Positions 12,250 to 22,759 of a stretch of 64,000 bases of DNA are shown piece by piece. Position 1 is the stretch's first letter. Every line of letters starts with the position of its first letter. The stretch spans positions 21,431,545 to 21,495,544 of the forward strand of contig OX637404.1 in assembly GCA_951799425.1 (NCBI GenBank), written 5' to 3'. The position numbers were made by a program, and so were the translations under genes. Under the pieces are notes generated by a model. The model was not told where the DNA came from. It did not search any database and saw only the letters and a program-made list of their open reading frames with translations. The stretch is from Ilex aquifolium. Its lineage: Eukaryota; Streptophyta; Magnoliopsida; Aquifoliales; Aquifoliaceae.

Positions 12250-12411
12250 AATACAAAGCACTGATTCAATACTTATGCACATTGAGAATGCAAGATGCTG
12301 AGGATGCCCCCCTTTTTTTTTTTTTTTAACATTTGTTGTTGAAGTTTTTGTAGTATATTTTATTAGTTTTGAAATTCAAACTCGTGAATCAAGCAATTTG
12401 GATATTATGAT

Positions 12412-12840
12412 GATATGTGTTTTAGTGTACCTGTCTGACGATCTGTGTTTATGGAGAAGAATGTAAATTAACGATATGTGTTTTAGTGTACTTGTCTGAT
12501 GATCTGTGTTTATGTTGAAGAAGGTACATTAATAATTTGTGTTTTAGTGTAGTTGTCTGACGATTTGTGTGTTTATGGAGAAGAATGTACATTAACGAAC
12601 TGTGTTTTAGTGTATCTTTCTAACGATCTGTGTGTTTATGAAGAAAAAAGTACATTAACGATATTTGTTTTAGTGTATTTGTCTGACGATCTGTGTTTTA
12701 GTATAGTTATAGGACGATCTATGTTTATGGAGAAAAAAATACATTAACGATCTGTTTTTTAGCGTACCTATCTGACGATCTATGTTTTAGTGTAATTGTC
12801 TGACAATATGTGTTTTACTGTACATATTTGACGATTATTG
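12412..12840. repeat. About 62-bp minisatellite, roughly five copies plus partials
   Basis: A unit reading TGTGTTTTAGTGTA, (C/T)TGTCTGACGATCTGTG, TTTATGGAGAAGAATGTACA, TTAACGATA repeats with starts near 12414, 12476, 12539, 12602 and 12665. It then continues as shorter versions keeping only the TTTTAGTGTA/GTCTGACGATC half. It abuts the caulimovirid fossil. Confidence 0.8.
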
Positions 12841-12848
12841 CATACTTG

Positions 12849-13385
12849 TTATTTTTTTATTGCGTACCTATTATTTTTTGGATTGAAGGTATATATATAG
12901 GTAAAATTTGGGAAACAATTAAAATATATTGGTCCATTATGAAGACCGGCTTCCATTATACCTAAGATGCTGGTTTCATAGTCTATGAATCTAGCATCTC
13001 TTAAGCATAATAGGACTGATGAGGTGACTCCTTCTTGTCCTAGTGGCTTGATTGCTACTTGAATTAGACCAAGATGGATAAATTTATATCCTTTTGATAT
13101 ATGTTTTTTCATGGCTTCTTTACTAAGTAATTGAAAAATTTCTTCCTCTTTTGTGAGAGCATAAACTTGTTCAATTGTTTTTACTTGTAATTCTGACTTG
13201 AAAGCTGTTGGAATCCAACTTGTTCTATAGATTTCTCTTGTTGGGACTCGGGGAATATTCCATTCCTTCCAGTCTGTGTGTGACTCATGATACTCATGTT
13301 CTTCTTCATTTACCATAAATAGTATAGAAGTTAATGAAGATCTAGATGAGCTAGTCATAGAATTAGATCTGAATAATCTATTCAT
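12849..13385 (-). pseudogene. Caulimovirid movement-protein region, copy 1 (fossil)
   Basis: Partial movement-protein sequence, starting MNRLFRSNSM and containing the conserved LRDARF...NCFPNF core of the viral 30K-type movement domain. It is only the first part of the gene and is parallel to copy 2. Confidence 0.8.
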
Positions 13386-13660
13386 TTTTAAATCTAAAAT
13401 TTTTCAACTTTGTAAATTACTTGTAAGTTTTTGCTTCGTTACACATACCTCTTTTATGCACATACTCCATAGATTTGTTGTCTTCTTCTCCTATTCTTCC
13501 TCTCACTAGGACTTATACCGGGATCTAGACTCTCTAGGCTTGGGTGGCAAAGCTAAGGTGGCAAAGAAGATAAGACTTGTAAGAGATTTACTAATTGAAA
13601 CATCCAGGATTTATCAACAAGTAAGATGAAACAAATATAACTCAATGGTTACCTATATTC
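13386..13660 (-). repeat. Caulimovirid non-coding segment, repeated at 15039-15310
   Basis: The sequence upstream of the movement-protein start (with GGATCTAGACTCTCTAGGCT and CATCCAGGATTTATCAACAA) appears twice, at 13386-13660 and 15039-15310, in the same orientation and nearly identical by eye. It marks the junctions of the rearranged viral blocks and is probably the viral intergenic region. Confidence 0.75.
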
Positions 13661-13666
13661 CTTTTT

Positions 13667-15038
13667 TCATTTATGTTTTGTTACTACTTTGACTGATTTG
13701 TAATGGTTCTCTAAGTAATCAAAGAAATAGATTTCACGTCTTATTTCATTCATAAACTTGGTCCATTTTTCAAATATTCTTAGTTGTTTGCTATCACTAT
13801 ATTTGCTGTTAAATTCTCGTCTTTTAGGTTTATTTTCCTTAGACTTGAATTCATCATATAATCTGTCTACATCAATTATAAACAAATCATTTGATTTACT
13901 AATTGTAAATAACTTTTATTTATAGGGGGTTACTCTCCAGGTCCGTAGCAGAAGGAGATGGTGTAAAATCATCTTCTTCTTCTTCATGAAACCGTGATTG
14001 TGGAGTGTAACATGATTTACTAATTTGTGGAGATGAAGTATTAATTCCTTTTAGCTTAAATTTTTTTTCAAATTCATTGGCTAAATTCTTCTCTCTTCTA
14101 GTTAGATTAGAATGTACTGACTCAGATTTGCTTCCTTCATTAATTTGAAGTGGTTTGCTACTAGATTTGTTAGATCTTGCCCTATCAAAGGAGATTCTTA
14201 CTGATCCATCAGGAAACTGTTGGATACCTTCTAAATTTGCTAAAGTATTTTGACTATTTTGATTATAACTTTCATTTTCAAGTATCCAGCATTCTGAAAG
14301 CTTGACATCTTTCCAAAGAATTCTCTTTGGAACTTGTATGTTTGCTTTAGTAGTACTTGCTTGGATAAACAAGGTCCTATCTTTAGGACTTTTCTTTAAT
14401 GCATGAACATTCAGGTTTGTTGTTATGCATTTGTAATAAATCCTATAGATAAGTAGTATTGATCTAGCTCCTTCTGTCATATTAGCAAATTAACTTGCAG
14501 TTTTTATACTTAAGGTTAATGTTGTTAACATAGTAGGATCATCAAGGCTTAGGGTAAAATTTGGGAAACAATTAAAATCTATTGGTCCATTATGAAGATA
14601 GGCTTCCATTATACCTAAGATGTTGCTTTCATAGTCTATGAATCTAGCATCTCTTAAGCATAATAGGACTAATGAGTTGACTCCTTCTTGTCCTAGTGGC
14701 TTGATTGCCACTTGAATTAGACAAAGATGGATAAATTTATGTCATTTTGATCTATGTTTTTTTCATGGCTTCTTTACTAAGTAATTGACAAATTTCTTCC
14801 TCTTTTGTGAGAGCATAAACTTGTTCAATTCTTTTTACTTGTAATTCTAACTTAAAAGCTGTTGGAATCCAACTTGTTTTATAGATTCTCTTGTTGGGAC
14901 TTTGGGAATATTCCATTCCTTCCGGTCTGTGTGTGACTCATGATATTCATGTTCTTCTTCATTTACTATAGATGGTATAGAATTTAATAAAGTTCTAGAT
15001 GAGCTAGTCATAGAATTAGATCTGAATAATCTACTCAT
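13667..15038 (-). pseudogene. Caulimovirid movement-protein region, copy 2 (fossil)
   Basis: A longer copy of the same region. It covers the movement-protein start (MSRLFRSNSM), its core and its C-terminal part (NVHALKKSPKDRTL, IQVPKRILWKDV), and runs on into linker sequence at 13667-13885. Broken. Confidence 0.8.
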
Positions 15039-15310
15039 TTTTAAATCTAAAATTTTTCAACTTTGAAAATTACTTGTAAGTTTTTGCTTCGTTGCACATT
15101 CCTCTTTTATGCACATACCCTCTAGATTTGTTGTCTTCTTCCCCTATTCTGCCTCTCACTAGGACTTACACCGGGATCTAGACTCTCTAGGCTTAGGTGG
15201 CAAAGTTAAGGTGGAAAAGAAGATAAGACTTATAAGAGATTTACTATTGAAACATCCAGGATTTATCAACAAGTAAGATGAAACAAATATAACTCAATGG
15301 GTAACTATCC

Positions 15311-17100
15311 AGGCCGTCAAATCTGAGTCAGTACATTCTAGTCTAACTAGAAGAGATAAAGATTTAGCCAATGAACCTGAAAAAAGAATAATTGAGCAAA
15401 ACAACTTTACCAATCAGTGTCTAACAACAATTGGTAAACAGTTAAATAAAATCGAAACTAAGATTGATGAGATTAAACCATCAATAAGTAAAAAATTAGA
15501 GAAACCTCTAATTCAGTTACCAGAAGATAGTAAAAGACTTCAAAAAATTGAAGAAGTTATTCAAAAAATGGAAGCTAAACCAGAAACATCCCAAGTTAAC
15601 ACTATCAATCAAAATAATGAACAAACCTCTGAAGACAACCAATCTCCAGAAACAAGTGTATCAGAATGTTCTACTGATTCTGAAATTAAAGAATTAGAAG
15701 AACAATTTGAAAGCCAAAATCTTAACAAGTTAACATTTTCAGAAGTCAATCCAACAAGCACCACAGAAAATTGGTATTCTAGGCCAACACTTCCTGATCT
15801 TCAGTTTGAAGAAAGGAACATTAGTAACCAATTCTCAGTTCAATACAATAAACTCTATAAATGGAACATAGATGGATTAAGTGAACAAGAAATACTTAAC
15901 AAAGTTAATCATATGTCCATGGTTATTAACAGTTATATTAACAATCTTGATCATACTGAACCAGGAATAGTTGATCTAATTACTTCTGGATTCACAAGAA
16001 TGTTAAAAAACTGGTGGGATAACTACCTTAGTCAAGTACAACAAAGCAGTATCAAGTATGCTGTTGAAGTAGATAATGAAAATAATCCATTTTTTTATGA
16101 AATAATTGGAAGACCAAAACCAGATGGGATTAACACTCTCATCTACACAATAATTAAACATTTTGTTGGAACACCTAGTAACATAGTATCAAGAATTCAT
16201 GATTAGCTTAGTAACTTACGATGTCAAACATTAAGTGATTTCAGTTGGTACAAAGATGTATTCATCTCAAGAGTAATGCTCAGACAAGACTGTGACAAGT
16301 CTTTCTGGAAAGAAAAGTTTATCAATGGCTTACCTAATCTCTTTGCCCATAAGATTAGAGAAGCATTAAGCAAAACTAAAGGAATCATTGAATATGATCG
16401 GTTAACCTATGGAGATATTATCAGTACCATTCAGAAAGAAGGTCCAAGAATGTGTATTGATATGAAAATTAGTAAGCAAATGAAAGATGATAGGAAAAAA
16501 GCTAAGTATGAAATGGGTGATTTATGTGAACAATATGGTCTCCCTTCAGTAGCACCATCTCGCAGAAAACACAAGTCACACAAACCTTATAGCAGAAGTA
16601 AGCATTACTACAAAAGAAGCAAAAAGAATTTCCAAAACAGGAATATTATGGAAAAACAAGCAAAAAACATAGAAAATCTTATAAGCATAAAACTTATAAG
16701 AAAAAGTCAGGGAAAAAGACTAGCAAGGAAATTGAATGTTATAATTGTGGAAAAAAAGTACATATCAGTCCAGAATGTCCACTTAAAAAGAAGTTAAAAC
16801 AATTAAAATTAACTAAAGAAGAAGAAGTGAAGATCTTAACAATCTTTAAGTTAAGTAATCTTAGTTAAAATAAAGAAAGTTCAGATAATTCAAGTAATCC
16901 TGAAAGTTCTTCAGATTATCAATTAATCTCTAGCAACTCCAGTGAACCTGACATTAAGGTAGGTTGTAAAGATAATTGTTGTAAAACAGTTAGAGTTTTA
17001 ACCAAGCAAACTAAGGAAGAACATGTCCTCATTGATCTCATTAGTAAGATTTGTTTGTCAAAAAATACATTAAGCAATCTTTTAGTGAAAAACAATTAAT
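15311..17100 (+). pseudogene. Caulimovirid capsid-protein region (fossil)
   Basis: Plus-strand sequence of capsid type. A charged, coiled-coil-like N-terminal part (15311-15760) is followed by the core with WNIDGLSEQEI and LKNWWDNYL, a Lys/Arg-rich stretch (16555-16720), and a CCHC zinc knuckle (CYNCG...H....CP) near 16735-16780. Its first part resembles the tail of the minus-strand block at about 14060-14140, so the viral blocks are inverted relative to one another. Broken. Confidence 0.82.
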
Positions 17101-17775
17101 CAGTTTTGGGAAATGAACCCTACCTCTTGAAGCGTAAAACAAGTGGTAGAAGCCTTCAAGAACCAAAATCAAGCCTTAGCCCTTGATTTCCCCAAATCCC
17201 GTCTTTTGAACTTCGTCAAAATCCGTGTTTTTTGGTACGTAGGCGTAGCCATCGTCGCGTAGATAAACTTTGATTCTTGGCTCGAGTTGATTCGACGAAC
17301 GTAGAGCCGTAGATCGTAGAGAGAAATTGGAGAATCTTCTCTTTTCCCTCTCTTCCCCTTCCAACGAAATCAGCTATCCCAAAATGGGGAGAAAATCTGA
17401 TTTTCTTCCCTATTTATACTGCTTGGACACTTGGCCCACGTTGCGCCACACGTCCTCCTTTCCCGAGTCCGATTTCGTCCCGAATTGATTAAATCTCATC
17501 CCGGTTCAAGTTCAAAATATTTTTATTTGAAATTACTTTAAATTATTTTCCAACTTTCAAAATTTAATTCCCGATCTTGTTTATTTAGGTCACGCGACAC
17601 CCGATCGTCTCGTAAAACATCTCGGAATTCGACGAAAATTGACTGGGTAACTCGATTTCACGAGACGAATCCAAAGGTGAGGTCCATTTTGTTATCCGAG
17701 TTCTAGAAAAATTTAGGTTTTTAACCTGTACCGTAATGGCTAATTACCGTTTTACCATTTTTCATAACAATTCAA
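17098..17775 (-). mobile_element. Ty3/gypsy LTR fragment, same family as the solo LTR at 41349-43899
   Basis: Read on the minus strand, this matches the first quarter of the solo LTR at about 41365-42035. Shared phrases include GGTACAGGTT...AAAACC, TTTTCGT, CGATCGGGT, the promoter-like CTATTTATAC/GTATAAATAG, and GTTTTA.GCTTCAAGA. It is truncated at both ends and lies directly beside gypsy pol-type sequence, which may or may not belong to the same element. Confidence 0.75.
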
Positions 17776-17777
17776 AT

Positions 17778-19126
17778 TTACTTGAGTTTTACAATTACCA
17801 AAGTCAGAACTAATTTCTCCATCTTTGGGTAGCTTTTCTCAGCCCCCCTCAGAGCTCTGCTGCAGTAGTAGACTGACTGCTGAGCTCTATCTAGCTCCCT
17901 TACCAGTGTTGCGCTTGTGGAGAAATCTGAGACAACAAGGTATAAAGTGAGTATTTCCCCTTCTCGAGGGCTAATGAGGACTGGGGGCAAGCTGAGAAAT
18001 TCTTTAAGGGATTTAAACACCTCCCCACACTATTCATTCCAATGAAAAGCCTTTTTTAGTATCTTGAAAAATGGCTGGCATTTGTCACTTGATCTGGAGA
18101 CAAATTGGCTTAACACTGCTATTCTCCCTGTCAAACATTGTACTTCCCTTGTATTTGTGGGCGGCTACATGTCAGTTATTGCTTGAACTTTCTCTGGATT
18201 AGCTTCAATGCCTCAGATGTTGACTATGAAGCCTAGAAATTTTCTTGCGAAGACCCCAAAGGCACATTTGGCAGGATTGAGCTTCCTCTGGTATTTCTTG
18301 AGAATCTAGAAGGATTCTTCGAGGTGTTGGATGTAGAGCTCAACCTTCAACGACTTCACTAGCATTTCATCGATGTAAACTTCCTTAGATTTTCCTATCT
18401 ATCCCTGGAACATACGATTCACCAATTGTTGATAGGTGGCACCTGTGTTTTTTAGTCCGAATGACATGACCTGGTAGTAGTATGTCCCATACTCAGTTAT
18501 GAAGGACGTCTCCTCTTGGTTGTTGGGGTCTATTTTGATCTGATTGTACCCTGAGAAGGCGTCCATGAAGCTAAGTAGTTCATGTCCTGTTGTGGTGTCT
18601 ACGATCAAGTCGATTCGAGGGAGTGAAAAATTATCCTTAGGGAGGTGCTGTTTAGGTTAGTAAAATCGATGCAGAGGCACCATTTGTTGTTAGTCTTCTT
18701 TACGAGGACCACATTGGCCAGCCAGGTCGGGTAATCCACCTCCCTGATGGCCTTGGCATGGAGGATTTGAAGACTAATGACAAAGCTCCTTCATTTCTGC
18801 TTTATGGGTTTGAAGGTCTGGTTTATGCTGAGCTTATGCACAATAACCGATGGCTCAATTCCTTGCATGTTCTCTTATTTCCAAGCGAACACCTCGATAT
18901 TTTCCTTTAAAAATTGAATGAGGAGATGCTTGATTTCCTTGAGCAACCATGACCCAACATACACTAGGTGCGCTGGGTCATCATCCAGTTGGACAAGTTC
19001 CAGCTCTTCCGAAGGCTTGGGCCTTGTCTCCAGCTCGTCCCTTATGTCAAGCTCATCTAGTTGTATGGCTTCGACCTCCTTTTTCTTCATAGACACCATG
19101 TAGGCGCCTGTCAAAATCAAAGCCAA
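17778..19126 (-). mobile_element. Ty3/gypsy pol fragment (Tat-like fossil)
   Basis: Minus-strand remnant of a gypsy polyprotein. It includes an RT-type segment around 18399-18608 (FMDAFSGYNQIKI, then GLKNTGATYQ) and an RNase H-type segment around 17778-18020 (VSDFSTSATLVRE, YYCSRALRGAE). The pre-RT region lies at about 18875-19126. The style fits the Tat lineage. It has several breaks, and no intact LTR pair was found. Confidence 0.82.
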
Positions 19127-19129
19127 TGT

Positions 19130-20045
19130 TAAAAAAGGGTGCCAGAATAGTGAAAGAATTAAGAGGCGAGCAGGATCGCCTTACCTAGTCGAAAGGCGTC
19201 GCACTCTCCCTCCCTGGCAAAGCCTAGGACTTTGCCTTCGCTACTCAGCACGTCGATGTCAGCCTGCCCAACCCCCCATCGCCGCCGCCCAACTCCCCGT
19301 CTATGCCAGCACTTGCGCTAGCGGCATCGCTAGTGCCAGCGTCGTCACCCAGAGCCAGCGCCGTCACCCAGACATGCTCCAGCGCCAGCGTCGCCTCTAG
19401 CCCCAGCAGTGGCCCAGACATGCTCTAGCACCGGCGTCGCCTCTAGCCCTAGTAGCGGTGTCGCTAAGACCTGTTCCTGCGCCGGCGTCGCCTCCAGCCC
19501 TAGTAGCAGCATCGCCCATGCCTACACTTTGCCATTCGGCGCCGCCTTGCCCATGAACTCCGTTGGCCATAGGGCTACCCATGGCGCAACCCATGGTGTC
19601 TCCCATGTCTTCGCATGGCACCCATTGTTTCGCCGTGGAGCTCGTTATCCTCCACTACGTCGTTGTCCCTCTAATATCCATGTTTCCTCCTCTTCGTCGG
19701 CTTCTCTGAACAAAGGAAATGAAGGGGTTTTCAAAGAAGGAATGGAATATAGGTGGCTCACCCTATAGTACCCTATAAAACCCTAAGCTTGATGCCCTAA
19801 AATGAAAAAGGGGTTTCTATTGTGGAAAGATGGAGTTTTTTTGAATCTAATGGAAAACCCAGCGGAGGAGGACTTTTGCTAGCACAATAGGTGTCCAACA
19901 ATGGTATAGGGAAAATGAGGAAGTAAACTTCGCAAATGTAAAGGGATGGAAAGCTGAAAAAGCCACCCTGTGGAACAAGATACCTTGGTCTACCCAAATG
20001 AAGGAGCTCACTCATGCCCTCAACCACCAATCACCACTAGGGCTT
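19130..20045. other. GC-rich repeat-derived sequence
   Basis: Markedly richer in GC than the rest of the window, with no recognisable gene. It probably continues the gypsy element (non-coding or gag side). It contains the minisatellite at 19380-19527. Confidence 0.4.
19380..19527. repeat. About 48-bp GC-rich minisatellite, three copies
   Basis: Units start near 19380, 19428 and 19476. They share GGCGTCGCCTC.AGCCC.AG followed by AGC and a CATGCT/GACCT end. Weaker copies of GCCAGCGTCG precede them from about 19320. Confidence 0.65.
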
Positions 20046-20049
20046 GAGG

Positions 20050-20540
20050 CATGGGTGGAAAATGATGAGCCCAGATCCAACTGGGCTTGGGCCTAGCCCG
20101 TGGGTTAAGCCTAAATCTTCAAAAGGCAGGTTATGCTTGGCTCAGAGCCTCAGTCCAGTTCAAAGCTCAAGAGTCAACGCACGTGAGAAAACAATCGTCG
20201 GGATAGCCATGATTCTAAGATGGTGTCTATCCCCAATTATAGCTATTCTCCCAGTAGATTAGTAGCTTGACATTCACGACACCGCCACAACTAGGGCTTT
20301 GTGCCTATAAATTGTAAACCTCTTACATAGGGTACACACACTACACCTTGAGCATACTCTTGCTTTCTCTCTCTCTTCCTTGCTACCTTATACTCTCATT
20401 AATAGAGTTCTCCGGCCACCGTTGCCGCCTTCAGTGGTTAGGTCACCCAGACCCAACCACAAAATCTTTGTCTACTATTATTAATCGCTTTACACCATAC
20501 ACACTCGACTGATTTGATCATGCATAATCGACTTTGTGCA
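20050..20540 (+). mobile_element. Possible LTR fragment (plus strand)
   Basis: A TATA-like CTATAAATTG (20306-20315) is followed by a pyrimidine-rich stretch, ATTAATAGAGTTCTCCGG and ACCCAGACCCAACCAC. This layout is common in the R-U5 part of plant gypsy LTRs. Neither end nor a partner LTR was found. Confidence 0.3.
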
Positions 20541-20918
20541 TCACCAAATCTCATACCCAAAATGTGGTAAACTCCTGCCTAAAGTTATAATCTAACCCCA
20601 AATGTTGTAATCACACCCCAAAATATTGTAATTCCACCTTAAAAGTTGTAACCCTAATCAAGACAAATATTTTGACTATATGTTTCTGAGAATCAGATTC
20701 TATAAAAATTTTATAAACTTCCAAACCATACCTCAATATCATCCTGAGCACATCCAACAAAGCAAGGCACTCAGCCCGCATATTAGTCCCTTCCCCATAG
20801 AAAGAAGCTGTTGCTAGAACCATATGACCCTCTGGATTCCTCAAAACCATACCACCTAGAAGACTAGGATTTCCTTTAGCTGCCCCATCCACATTTAGCT
20901 TCAGGACACCCTCTGAAG

Positions 20919-21471
20919 TAAGGGTGTTCACCCTACTCTATGGGTAGGAAATATGATCTTCTATCTTCCTGTCTGATACTTTGCGGTAGAATTTTTTCTT
21001 GGTCTATCCTACCCGATCAAGTGTAGTATTCCTACCCGACTTCCGTTCAAATTAATCAGGTAGGAAGTCGGGTAGGAAATCGGGTGAACATGTTTTATAG
21101 TTATTAATTTTTGGATCATTTTAACAATTCAATTAAGTAACTTGCACCAATTTAACAACACAATAAACCACTAACACTAAAATCTAAAATAATTACAATA
21201 AAACACAAGAAAGCCTAAGACATAAACATCAATTCATTATAATTGTTGCACAAATACAATAACAACTATTTTAAGTTTATATATGTGGGTAGGGTAGGGT
21301 AGGGTAGGAATACAAAATTTGATGGGCATTCCATATTCCTACCTGATTTAATCGAAAGACTAAAATTTTTTTCGCATTCCTACCCGATTTTTTCGGTTAA
21401 CCAATCAATAGGGTCAGGTAGGGTTAGATAGGGTAGAAAATTGCGGGTAATCAGAAATTTGAACACCCTTA
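20919..21471. mobile_element. hAT-type MITE inside the LINE
   Basis: The ends are perfect 12-bp inverted repeats (TAAGGGTGTTCA and TGAACACCCTTA). They are flanked by CTCTGAAG (20911-20918) and CTCTGGAG (21472-21479), an 8-bp target duplication with one mismatch, as hAT elements make. The interior is rich in TACCCGA/GGGTAGG motifs, with inverted copies of GGTAGGAAGTCGGGTAGG, and no ORF. Confidence 0.85.
21287..21304 (+). repeat. Potential G-quadruplex, (GGGTA)n
   Basis: GGGTAGGGTAGGGTAGGG has four G3 runs with two-base loops. It lies inside the hAT MITE. Confidence 0.7.
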
Positions 21472-22589
21472 CTCTGGAGGAGGGAACCAACTCACCCCAA
21501 TCAGCCTTAGTGAAAGTACTGTAATTGCACCTCTACTGCAAAGCCTACAACAATGCTCTCCCAGCTACATCTTCTGCTCTCTTAGGCTTAAAAGTAAAAG
21601 CCAAATATCTCAGAGATCTCATAATCTGAGACCCCTTAAATCTCCTCCTACACCTTTCTTTCCAAAGAAACCAAAAGACAATCAAGGAAATGCCCCTGAC
21701 CAGTCCATGACTAAGAGACTGAAATTTGAAAATTCTGACAAGCCTAATCATTCTAGTCAAAGGAGGTTAATTACCAATGATCTGAAACCTCATAGCCGCA
21801 ACTAGCCTCCTCTAAACAGACTCAGAAAACTCACAGTTAACAAACATGTGAAAATTACTCTCAATTGCCTGATAACAGAAACTGCACCTACTCACCAATG
21901 GAATTCCAACACTCTGAATTCTATCATCTACAGAAAAAGCTTTCTTAAAAATCTCCCAACCAAGCAACTGAGCACTTGGAGAAATTTTCTGACTCCAAAT
22001 GGCCTTAGCTATTTCACTTTTCAACCCTTGACTCCTCACTAAATTCCATGTAGACTTGAGAGAGAACAAACCAGAATTAGTATGCTGCCAAATCCTCCTA
22101 TCAACTCTATCTGTCATAGAAATATCAGAAGACAATATCTCATCCTGAAGCTGAACACTCAACAATTCTGTCACCCCTTGTAACTGCCATTGGTTCCCCA
22201 AAAACACCTCAGAAACTCTGGGAAAAACATCAAGAAGGGTAATAGGTTACCCATTAAATTCCAAATTTTTTTTTTTTCAATTTTTGGAGAAGAATTTTGT
22301 TAATCGCATGAAATTGGAAGTTGACTTGATTGTTGGGTGTTAGTATTATGAAATAGGGTTTTGGTGATTATTTTGATGAAATTGGAAGTTAGGTTTACGA
22401 AATTTGTCGGTTAATTGAGTTTTTAAAAAATTATTGATTTTTATTAAAGTTGGTGTTAATTATATTTAATTTATGAAACTGAGCGTGTAGTCACCCCTGT
22501 TGCAACCCCAAACCACCGAAAAATGGACGACATAACTATTTATGGCAATGTAAATTGATTGCTTATTTAATTCTTTCCAAACGACTAGA

Positions 22590-22755
22590 GCACACACACA
22601 ATGAGAAGAAGAAGCAGGGCACACACTCAACACATGCACACGACACATAAAGAGCACATCCACCCACGGTCCTGCACACACACACATTACACACACACAA
22701 TCACACACAAACACACCACACTCGCACACAAACACACCACACACAGAAAAAATGT
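22590..22755. repeat. CA-rich low-complexity tract
   Basis: Long runs of CACACA broken by short variants. Open frames on both strands here are compositional. Confidence 0.75.
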
Positions 22756-22759
22756 GTGT

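Larger units (their letters stand above)
12849..17100. mobile_element. Endogenous caulimovirid fossil, rearranged (Caulimoviridae)
   Basis: A non-functional integrated pararetrovirus in at least three blocks. Movement-protein-type sequence occurs twice on the minus strand (12849-13385 and about 13667-15038), and capsid-type sequence lies on the plus strand (15311-17100). Movement-protein hallmarks include LLCLRDARFIDY and NGPIYFNCFPNF. The capsid part ends in a CCHC zinc knuckle near 16735-16780. I saw no clear reverse transcriptase. The copy is old and carries numerous breaks (at least half a dozen by eye). From memory the sequence style resembles the florendovirus/petuvirus side of the family, but the genus is uncertain. 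Confidence 0.85.
20611..22255 (-). mobile_element. LINE (L1-type) 3' fragment
   Basis: Minus-strand remnant of a non-LTR retrotransposon ORF2. A reverse-transcriptase zinc-binding domain lies at 22207-21812 (RIWQHTNSGLFSLKSTW, then CSFCYQAIESNFHMFVNC). An RNase H domain follows at 20931-20611 (LKLNVDGAAKGNPS, then ESDSQ). The reverse transcriptase proper is missing, consistent with 5' truncation. Frames are broken by small changes and by a 553-bp hAT MITE (20919-21471) just before the RNase H domain. Confidence 0.85.

Noticed and set aside
12412-12840. CRISPR-like array
   Set aside because: The units are contiguous, without unique spacers, and vary internally. It is a plant minisatellite.
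21287-21304. Interstitial telomere repeat
   Set aside because: The unit is GGGTA, not the plant telomere TTTAGGG, and it lies inside a hAT MITE.
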